Assembly (NCBI GenBank): GCA_046758845.1 | Contig: JBHIBA010000184.1 | Location: forward strand, 1 to 9,052 | DNA length: 9,052 nt | Reading direction: 5' to 3' | Source of the DNA: JBHIBA01 sp046758845 | GTDB taxonomy: Bacteria > UBA8248 > JACPRG01 > G963555815 | In this document: positions 1-5,484 of the stretch, in pieces | How the letters are laid out: every line of letters begins with the position of its first letter | How positions within the stretch are numbered: position 1 is the first letter of the stretch | Position numbers and translations under genes: made by a program | Notes under the pieces: model-generated | What the model was told of the DNA's origin: nothing | Database searches by the model: none | Seen by the model: only the letters and a program-made list of their open reading frames with translations

Positions 1-39
1 GTTTTTCAGGGGGTCCAGGGGGGCGGGACGCACCGCGTC
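1..39. repeat. G-run element with small hairpin at the left edge
   Basis: The first 23 bases read GTTTTTCAGGGGGTCCAGGG and then a further G run. This closely resembles the reverse complement of the right-edge element at 8881-8903, which begins GTTTTGCAGGGGGGTGCGGG. A perfect 5-bp hairpin follows at 27-39 (GACGC, loop ACC, GCGTC). The element lies about 90 bases beyond the conserved core at 130-159, on the outer side, as at the right edge. I infer that it belongs to the same intergenic repeat family. The window starts inside or at its edge, so its full extent is unknown. The interval 40-129 contains only short palindromes (GCTTAAGC, GTACGTAC) and no supported gene. Confidence 0.5.
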
Positions 40-129
40 AGGTTTCCGCACTGGCCTGCCTGGTCAACGACCTCTCGGAAGGTGTGCGCCAAAGATGCCC
101 GGCTTAAGCGTACGTACCTCCAACCGCAG

Positions 130-159
130 TTCGGCCGGCACGCAAGTGCCCAAAAAAGC
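130..159 (-). repeat. Gene-end repeat core, left copy
   Basis: Read on the minus strand, this is a GC-T6-GGGCACTTGCGTGCC core followed by GGCCGAA. It matches 8823-8851 on the plus strand except for one extra T and one C/T change. It contains a perfect 5-bp hairpin, GGCAC-TTGC-GTGCC; in the other copy the outermost pair becomes a G-T wobble. It begins 19 bases after the stop codon of the dehydrogenase gene and has the same orientation relative to that gene as the right copy has to the M50 gene. The GGCCATTTGACC just before it resembles the terminator palindrome GGCCATATGGCC of the right copy but is imperfect, so terminator function here is only possible. The role is inferred from position. Confidence 0.7.
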
Positions 160-178
160 CCCCCTGGTCAAATGGCCC

Positions 179-1735
179 CTACCCCGCCGCGCAGAGGGCT
201 TCCAGCCGGTCGGGGCTTCCTTGCAGCGCCACTCGCAGCATATAGCGGTGGAGGCTTCGGAGTCCCCCCAGTTCCTCTCCGCCGCCCGCGCGGCCCGGTC
301 CGCCGTGGACGAGCTGAGGCATCGCCGTGCCGTGGCGGGTGGACTCTCTGGAGGCCGCCTCATTCATCACCATCAACCGGCCGTGAAAGGGCGCCATCCC
401 GAACGTGAGCTTGCGGACGAACTCCTCGTCCTCGCCGAAGACCGAGGCGGCGAGGCTGCCGCCGCCCCGGCGGGCTAGGGAGATGGCGTCCTCCGCGTCG
501 GCGTATCCCATGACCGTGGCCACCGGACCGAACACTTCCACCCGATGGACGGCGTCGGCCTCCTTGGGGCTTTTGCAGTGGAGGAGCACCGGGGGGAAGA
601 AGGCTCCCTTCTCTTTGTCGGCCCCTACGACCTCGAACGTTCGCGGATCGCCGAAAACGACCTTGGCTTCCCGGGCAAGCTCCGCCACGCCCTCCTGGGC
701 CGCGTCGACCTGGGACCGGCTGGCCAGCGGGCCCATGGCCACCCCCTCGGCGGAAGGGTCGCCGATCACCACCTTCTCCAGCCTCCCCCGCAGGGCCTCG
801 ACGACGGCCTGCGCCCGGTCCTCCGGGACGATCACCCTGCGGATGGCCGTGCACTTCTGACCCGCCTTTTGCGTCATCTCGTGGACGACCTCTTTAACGA
901 AGAGGTCAAAGGTGCGGGAGCCGGGCGAGCAATCCGGCCCGAGAATCGCGCAGTTCATCGAATCGGCCTCGATGTTCAACCGGACTGAACTGCGGATCAC
1001 GTTGGGATGGCTCTTGATGACCTCTCCCGTTTCGGCCGACCCCGTGAAGCAAACCACGTCCTGGCAGGTGAGGTGGTCGAGCAAGTCCCCCACGGAACCG
1101 CAGATGAGCTGAAGGCTGCCCTCGGGCAGGACGCCCGATTCGACCAGCACCTCGACGGTGCGATGGGCGAGCGGGCACGTGGGGGTGGCGGACTTGACGA
1201 CCGACGGCATTCCGGCCAACAGGGCCGGCGCCAGCTTCTCCAGCATGGCCCAGGCGGGAAAGTTGAAGGCGTTGATCTGAACGGCGGCGCCCTCCAGCGA
1301 AACCCAGATGTGCCGTCCCATGAACGTGCCTTCCTTCGACAGGCCCTCCACGTCGCCGTCCAGCAAGAAGGTGCTATCTGGAAGCCTCTTCCGCCCCAGA
1401 CCCGAAAAGACCCGAAGCGTGCCGATGCCGCCTTCGACGTCCATCCAGGCGTCGGCTTTCGTGGCGCCGTAGGAGTGGGCGATTGGGTAGAACTCGGAAA
1501 GATGTTCTTTGAGGACGCCCGCCGCCCCCTGGATCAGCTCCGCGCGTTGGGGAAACGTCAACCGCCGGAGCGCCGGCCCGCCCAAATCCCTGGCGTACTC
1601 CAGCATCTTCTTGAAATCCAGGCCCTTGCTGCTGACCGAGCCGATGGCCTCACCCGTCACCGCGTTCCTGACGACCGCGCCCTCGCCCGAGCCTTCGATC
1701 CATTCCCCACAGGCATAACTCTTCAGCGCTTTCAT
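179..1735 (-). CDS. PaaZ/BoxD-type CoA-linked semialdehyde dehydrogenase, stand-alone
   Basis: This 518-residue protein is an NAD(P)-dependent aldehyde dehydrogenase of the PaaZ/BoxD branch, which oxidises ring-cleaved CoA-thioester semialdehydes (such as 3-oxo-5,6-dehydrosuberyl-CoA or 3,4-dehydroadipyl-CoA semialdehyde) during aerobic phenylacetate or benzoyl-CoA breakdown in the cytoplasm. The match runs along the whole chain: EGGIGTL at 101-107, INAFNFP at 154-160, the LICGS..DLLDHL segment at 210-222, general base Glu256 in IEADSMN, catalytic Cys295 in AGQKCTAIRR, EVFGPVAT at 400-407, and a C-terminal LVHGGPGRAGGGEELGG stretch. E. coli PaaZ carries a C-terminal MaoC-type hydratase for ring opening; here the protein ends soon after the dehydrogenase domain, as in BoxD. 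The ATG at 1735 is preferred because GAGGAGA lies 6 nt upstream; an in-frame GTG 15 nt earlier sits inside that site. It follows the RluD gene by 61 nt and is probably cotranscribed. No ring epoxidase, hydratase or thiolase gene is nearby, so the true substrate is uncertain. Confidence 0.9.
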   Translation of the reverse strand: MKALKSYACGEWIEGSGEGAVVRNAVTGEAIGSVSSKGLDFKKMLEYARDLGGPALRRLTFPQRAELIQGAAGVLKEHLSEFYPIAHSYGATKADAWMDVEGGIGTLRVFSGLGRKRLPDSTFLLDGDVEGLSKEGTFMGRHIWVSLEGAAVQINAFNFPAWAMLEKLAPALLAGMPSVVKSATPTCPLAHRTVEVLVESGVLPEGSLQLICGSVGDLLDHLTCQDVVCFTGSAETGEVIKSHPNVIRSSVRLNIEADSMNCAILGPDCSPGSRTFDLFVKEVVHEMTQKAGQKCTAIRRVIVPEDRAQAVVEALRGRLEKVVIGDPSAEGVAMGPLASRSQVDAAQEGVAELAREAKVVFGDPRTFEVVGADKEKGAFFPPVLLHCKSPKEADAVHRVEVFGPVATVMGYADAEDAISLARRGGGSLAASVFGEDEEFVRKLTFGMAPFHGRLMVMNEAASRESTRHGTAMPQLVHGGPGRAGGGEELGGLRSLHRYMLRVALQGSPDRLEALCAAG

Positions 1736-1796
1736 GCCGTCTCTCCTCACTGGGCCTTACAGGTGACCGTCCAGCCGAATTCGCGCCCGGCGGGGC

Positions 1797-2837
1797 TCAA
1801 CTTCTTCCTATACCGCGTCGACCCCTGGGTTCGCCCCTTTTTTCCCGAAGAAATCTCAGGGCGTCTTCCATGTCACCGGGCGGCGGGACTTCGAAGGACA
1901 TCGGTTCCGCCGTTGACGGGTGATCGAACGTCAGCCGGAAGGCGTGCAGCGCCTGACGCCCGATGGGCGGGTCTGCCTTGCGGCCGACGCCGTACAGAGG
2001 GTCCCCCAGGACCGGCGTCCCTCGGTGGGCCAGGTGGACGCGTATCTGGTGCGTGCGGCCCGTCTCCAGCCGGACCTCCAACCATGCGTATTTCCCGAAC
2101 CGCTCCAAAACCCGGAACCGCGTGACCGCAGGTCTTCCCCCCTGCACGACCGCCATCTTCTTGCGGTGAAGGGGGTGGCGGCCGATAGGACCTTCCACCC
2201 TTCCCTCCTTCGGGAAGTCCCCCCAGGCCAGCGCCCAGTAGACCCGCCCGATCCGCCTGGCCTTCAGGGCGGCCTGAAGCCGCCTCAGGGCGAGTTCCGT
2301 CTTGGCGACCACCATGAGCCCCGAGGTGTCCTTGTCCAGGCGGTGGACGATCCCCGGGCGCAGCCTTCCGCCGATGCCCGGAAGGGCCGGCAGCCGGGAC
2401 AGCAATGCGTTCACCAGGGTGCCGCGCGCGTGGCCTGCTGCCGGATGCACGACGAGTCCGGCCGGCTTGTTGACGATGAGGATGTGGGCGTCCTCGTAAG
2501 GGACGTCGAGGGGGATGTCCTCCGGGACGGCCTCGGCCGGTTCAGGAGGAGGCACCGTCACGACAATCCGCTCTCCCGCGCGCAGGAGCCTTCCCGGTCT
2601 GGGCGGCTTCGTCTCCTCCGAAGACGGAAGAGAGCCCAACGCGTCGCCGCATTCCAGCCGGACGTTTCCCTCGCGGATGAGGAGTTGGACGCGGGAGCGG
2701 GACCAATGCGGGGCTTCGGGGTGCCCCGCCAGAAACACGTCCAGCCGCCGGCCCTCGTCCCGGTCGCCGACCCGGAACGTGAAGCTCTTCGCTTCATCCA
2801 AGACAGAGGGACTGGCTTGCCCCTGCGAAGTGGACAA
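1797..2837 (-). CDS. rluD: RluD-family large-subunit rRNA pseudouridine synthase
   Basis: This 346-residue enzyme converts specific uridines of 23S rRNA to pseudouridine (positions 1911/1915/1917 in helix 69 for E. coli RluD). An N-terminal S4 RNA-binding domain begins near residue 29 (RRLDVFLA, then SRSRVQLLIREGNVRL). The catalytic domain follows: NKPAGLVVHP at 123-132, HRLDKDTSGL at 165-174 with catalytic Asp168, and RTHQIRVHLAHRGTPVLGDPLYG from 261. The start is TTG, because no in-frame ATG occurs before residue 175; a GAGG site lies 5 nt upstream. A second in-frame TTG at residue 13 would also leave the S4 domain intact. Residues 62-80 (ECGDALGSLPSSEETKPPR) form an unusual Pro/Ser/Glu-rich insertion inside the S4 domain, where most family members have a short turn. 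The C-terminus ends in a basic Arg/Gly tail. RluD versus a close paralogue (RluA/RluC type) cannot be settled by eye, but the general family is certain. Confidence 0.92.
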   Translation of the reverse strand: MSTSQGQASPSVLDEAKSFTFRVGDRDEGRRLDVFLAGHPEAPHWSRSRVQLLIREGNVRLECGDALGSLPSSEETKPPRPGRLLRAGERIVVTVPPPEPAEAVPEDIPLDVPYEDAHILIVNKPAGLVVHPAAGHARGTLVNALLSRLPALPGIGGRLRPGIVHRLDKDTSGLMVVAKTELALRRLQAALKARRIGRVYWALAWGDFPKEGRVEGPIGRHPLHRKKMAVVQGGRPAVTRFRVLERFGKYAWLEVRLETGRTHQIRVHLAHRGTPVLGDPLYGVGRKADPPIGRQALHAFRLTFDHPSTAEPMSFEVPPPGDMEDALRFLREKRGEPRGRRGIGRS

Positions 2838-3049
2838 CGCGTCCTCAAAAGATCGAATGGATAAGATAAGGAGCTCGGATCGAGCCCCTCATGGAGCCAA
2901 AGAGATTGCGGAAACGCCCCTTCGCAGAGAGAGGAAGGCGATAGACGCGATCAACGCAACGAAAGCGGCCCTTCTGCTCAACGCGGAGCGACAGAAAAAG
3001 GCGGCTCACCCGGAAAAGGGAATCCCCGCGTCCCGACCGTTACCTCACG
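2838..3049. other. Intergenic spacer between slipin and rluD
   Basis: These 212 bases separate the slipin stop codon from the rluD start. No supported gene is present. A minus-strand frame from a GTG at 3009 to 2845 (54 codons) has no ribosome binding site or recognisable product. A 5-bp inverted repeat with arms GCTCG and CGAGC lies at about 2870-2885. I find no good intrinsic terminator for the NfeD/slipin pair and no strong -35/-10 pair for rluD, although the length of the gap makes a separate rluD promoter plausible. Confidence 0.5.
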
Positions 3050-3883
3050 TCATCCCCCCGACCCGCTCTTTTCCTGGGCCGGCGGATTTTCCCCCCCTGA
3101 GGGCGGCTCGTTGCCGCCGCCGACCAATCGTCCGCCCGCCTGAAGGAAAGGCGAAATGAGGTCCAGCGGCAGCGGGAAGATCATCGTCGAGTTGTTTTCC
3201 GTCGCCACTTCCGTCAGGGTTTGCAGGAAGCGAAGCTGAAGCGCCGTGGGCTGTGAGCCGATGATCGCGGCCGCCTCGGCCAGCCGGCTGGAAGCCTCAA
3301 ACTCTCCTTGCGCGTGGATGACTTTGGCCCGCCGCTCCCGCTCGGCCTCGGCCTGTTTGGCGATGGCTCGCTGCATCTCACTGGGCAGGTCCACGTGCTT
3401 GATCTCGACGTTGGTGACCTTAATCCCCCAGGGATCGGTCTGTTGGTCCAGGATCTCCTGAAGGTGATGGTTGATCTTCTCCCGTTCGGCCAGCAGGTCG
3501 TCCAGCTCCGACTCTCCCAACACGCTTCGCAGCGTGGTCTGGGCGAGCTGTGAGGTAGCGTACAGGAAATCTTCCACCTCGATGACGGCTTTTTCGGGGT
3601 CGATCACCCGGAAGTACAGGACGGCGTTCACCTTCACCGTGACGTTGTCCCGGGTGATGACGTCCTGGGAGGGGACGTCCAGCGCGATCAGGCGCAGGCT
3701 CACCCGGACCATGCGGTCGATGACGGGAAAGAGGAGGAAGAGCCCGGGCCCCTTGGCCCTGAGAAACCGGCCGAGCCGGAAGACGACGGCCCGCTCGTAC
3801 TCCCTCATGACCTTGATCGCGCTGGCCAAGATAATGACCAGGAAGATCACGAGGATGGGGAGCCATGCATTGAATCCAATCAT
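3050..3883 (-). CDS. Slipin (stomatin-like SPFH/band 7 membrane protein)
   Basis: This 277-residue bacterial slipin is the prohibitin/stomatin-type partner of the NfeD protease encoded just upstream. A single hydrophobic anchor spans residues 8-23. It is followed by the SPFH domain (about 25-185), with typical segments EYERAVVFRLGR at 28-39, KGPGLFLLFPVIDR at 44-57, VPSQDVITRDNVTVKVNAVLYFRV at 70-93 and PWGIKVTNVEIKHVDLP at 151-167. An Ala/Glu/Arg-rich coiled-coil stretch runs about 168-208. In the Pyrococcus homologue PH1511 a hydrophobic C-terminal patch is cut by the NfeD partner PH1510; the equivalent here is STMIFPLPLDLI at 232-243. A Gly/Pro-rich tail ends the protein. Slipins form oligomeric rings in the inner membrane and are linked to membrane domains. 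The start overlaps the nfeD stop by 4 nt (ATGA), and AAGGAGA lies 7 nt ahead, inside nfeD, so translation is probably coupled. QmcA and HflC are related families but fit less well given the NfeD neighbour. Confidence 0.93.
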   Translation of the reverse strand: MIGFNAWLPILVIFLVIILASAIKVMREYERAVVFRLGRFLRAKGPGLFLLFPVIDRMVRVSLRLIALDVPSQDVITRDNVTVKVNAVLYFRVIDPEKAVIEVEDFLYATSQLAQTTLRSVLGESELDDLLAEREKINHHLQEILDQQTDPWGIKVTNVEIKHVDLPSEMQRAIAKQAEAERERRAKVIHAQGEFEASSRLAEAAAIIGSQPTALQLRFLQTLTEVATENNSTMIFPLPLDLISPFLQAGGRLVGGGNEPPSGGENPPAQEKSGSGG

Positions 3884-5205
3884 GACGACTTCTCCTTAAT
3901 GACCTCAAGGCGAAGACCTTCCACCGCTACAATGCGGACCTTTTCCCCCTGGGCGATGGGCTCCTTGGAGCGGGCGTTCCAAAGCTCTCCATGGACGAAC
4001 ACCTTGCCTTCGGGGTCGATATTGCCCATGGCCACGCCCGTGACGTCCACCAGTCCTTCCCAGCCCGCCACCGACCTTCCCCGCTGGGCCTTCAGCCCTA
4101 GGCCGATCAGAATGAAGAAAAAGGCGGCCGTCAGGGCGACGACGGGACCGATGACGTAATAGGAGATGCGAAGGAACGGGGCGGGGGTGTCGATCAGCAT
4201 GACCGACCCCAGGATCAGCGAAATGGCGCCCCCGATGCTCAATGCGCCGTAACTCGTCACCTTGATCTCCAAAAGGAACATGATGACGCCCAGCAGGATC
4301 AAAGCCAGGCCGGCGTAGTTGATGGGAAGCACCTGAAGGGCGTAGAAGCCCACGATGAGACAGATGGCCCCCACCACGCCCGGAAAGATGGCCCCGGGAT
4401 TGGTCAGCTCAAAGAGGATCCCGTAGAAGCCGAGCATCATGAGGAGGTAGGCCAGGTTGGGGTTGGAGAGGATGTCCAACAGCTTATGGCGCACCCCCAT
4501 CTTGTACTCCACCACCTGAGCACCCTTCGTCCTGAGGGTCTTCTCGCCGGACTCCGTGGAAACCCTCCGCCCGTCCACGGCCAAAACGAGCGCCCTCAGA
4601 TCTGTGGCGACCAGGTCGATGACCTTTTTGTTCAGGGCGACCCCCTCGCTGATGGACACGCTCTTTCGGACGGCGTCCTCGGCCCAATCGGCGTTCCTGC
4701 CCCGTTTGTCCGCCAGAGAGCGAATGTAGGCCGCGGCGTCGTTCGTCACCTTTTTCTTCATCGTCTCGTCCATCCCCCCGCTGACGGCCACCGGGCTCGC
4801 CGCACCGATGTTCGTCCCCGGGGCCATGGCGGCCACGTGCGCCGCAATGGTGATGAACGTACCGGCCGAGGCCGCCCTGGCCCCGCTGGGGGCCACGTAA
4901 ACGGCCACGGGGACCGGTGAGGAGATCATCTCCTTGATGATGATGCGCATGGAGGTGTCCAACCCGCCGGGGGTGTCCAGGCGCAGGACGACCAGCTCGG
5001 CCCGCCGTTCTCTGGCTTCGGCGATCCCCTTGACGATATACTCGGCCGAGGCCGGGTTGATGACGCCTTCGACGTCCAGAACCAGGACCGTTCGATCCGC
5101 CGGCCCTTCCGACTCGCCCGAAGCGGAGAGCAGCGGGAAGAAGAAGGCGGCGAACAGGCACACACTGATGCCCGCCTGAAAGAGAAGGAAGCGATTTCTG
5201 GTCAT
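3880..5205 (-). CDS. Long-form NfeD membrane serine protease (STOPP/PH1510 family)
   Basis: This 441-residue protein has a signal peptide (residues 1 to about 30, MTRNRFLLFQAGISVCLFAA start), a ClpP-like protease domain (about 38-235), a block of membrane segments and a soluble OB-fold NfeD domain. Motifs of the protease match PH1510: RLDTPGGLDTSMRIIIKEM at 75-93, ARAASAGTFI at 109-118 with predicted nucleophile Ser113, APGTNIGAA at 128-136, and KKVTN at 151-155 where Lys152 corresponds to the catalytic Lys of the Ser/Lys dyad. Hydrophobic spans lie near 251-266, 275-293, 297-313, 319-337 and 349-371. The OB-fold covers about 380-437 (GLVDVTGVAMGNIDPEGKVFV, then GEKVRIVAVEG). It probably cleaves the slipin C-terminus or other membrane substrates on the outer face. 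The frame stays open to 5406, but the ATG at 5205 is chosen because it starts the signal peptide and has GAGG 6 nt upstream. It is the first gene of the minus-strand group and overlaps slipin by 4 nt. Confidence 0.93.
   Translation of the reverse strand: MTRNRFLLFQAGISVCLFAAFFFPLLSASGESEGPADRTVLVLDVEGVINPASAEYIVKGIAEARERRAELVVLRLDTPGGLDTSMRIIIKEMISSPVPVAVYVAPSGARAASAGTFITIAAHVAAMAPGTNIGAASPVAVSGGMDETMKKKVTNDAAAYIRSLADKRGRNADWAEDAVRKSVSISEGVALNKKVIDLVATDLRALVLAVDGRRVSTESGEKTLRTKGAQVVEYKMGVRHKLLDILSNPNLAYLLMMLGFYGILFELTNPGAIFPGVVGAICLIVGFYALQVLPINYAGLALILLGVIMFLLEIKVTSYGALSIGGAISLILGSVMLIDTPAPFLRISYYVIGPVVALTAAFFFILIGLGLKAQRGRSVAGWEGLVDVTGVAMGNIDPEGKVFVHGELWNARSKEPIAQGEKVRIVAVEGLRLEVIKEKSS
3891..3897 (-). 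promoter_or_regulatory. Ribosome binding site of slipin inside nfeD
   Basis: AAGGAGA on the minus strand, 7 nt before the slipin ATG at 3883, lies within the last codons of nfeD. Together with the ATGA stop/start overlap it supports coupled translation of the two partner proteins. Confidence 0.75.
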
Positions 5206-5484
5206 GCCGAGCCTCGGAAATGAGCGTGGACGGACAGAGCAATCCTTCAAAGGAAATCTATCACCCGCCGCTCCGCCTTTCAACAAAACCGCCGGGGGAC
5301 CCAGGAGTCCAATTGGGCGCCTTTGGGGAAGGCCGAGATAAGTTCGACGCCCGAAAGAACCGGAGCGGCCGTTTCGATTTGGCCGAATTGCTCGCCTTTT
5401 CCGCAAAATCTATATTAAGTGCGTTGGGTAATGAGCCGCGACTTTCGCGGACCTTTGGGGCTTCGGGTGGATGGTATTGTGGCC
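5206..5484. other. Divergent intergenic control region
   Basis: This 279-base region between the nfeD start (minus) and the fusion-protein start (plus) must hold the promoters of both groups. On the plus strand a good -35/-10 pair is present at 5388-5416. On the minus strand I find only weak candidates, for example TTGTTG at 5281-5286 followed after about 17-20 nt by TGATAGATT, which I do not call as a promoter. An 11-base palindrome, CCGAGCCTCGG, at 5208-5218 overlaps the nfeD ribosome binding site. No supported gene lies here; the open minus-strand frame up to 5406 lacks family homology before residue 68. Confidence 0.5.
5388..5416 (+). promoter_or_regulatory. Sigma-70-like promoter for the nucleotidyltransferase fusion gene
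   Basis: A -35 hexamer TTGCTC (5388-5393) is separated by exactly 17 nt from a -10 hexamer TATATT (5411-5416), in an AT-richer pocket of an otherwise GC-rich region. The predicted transcript start is near 5423. That lies after the in-frame GTG at 5419, which argues against using that GTG, and leaves a leader of about 60 nt before the ATG at 5485. Confidence 0.6.

Noticed and set aside
1007..2125. 372-codon open frame on the plus strand
   Set aside because: Antisense to the dehydrogenase and rluD genes and spans the gap between them; no family signature and no convincing ribosome binding site.
1920..2864. 314-codon open frame on the plus strand
   Set aside because: Antisense to rluD, low-complexity Arg/Pro/Gln-rich translation, no domain.
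2845..3009. 54-codon minus-strand frame in the spacer, GTG start
   Set aside because: No ribosome binding site, no hydrophobic or domain pattern, strongly Arg-rich; treated as non-coding.
2515..3159. 214-codon plus-strand frame covering the spacer between rluD and slipin
   Set aside because: Mostly antisense to rluD and slipin. The part in the spacer shows no domain and no ribosome binding site decides a start.
5208..5218. Palindrome CCGAGCCTCGG over the nfeD ribosome binding site as a regulatory hairpin
   Set aside because: The arms are separated by one base, too tight for an RNA hairpin with a full stem. It could be a protein operator but there is no support.
5206..5406. 67-residue N-terminal extension of NfeD
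   Set aside because: The extension is basic and lacks family similarity, it would bury the signal peptide, and it would cover the divergent control region. The ATG at 5205 has a ribosome binding site.
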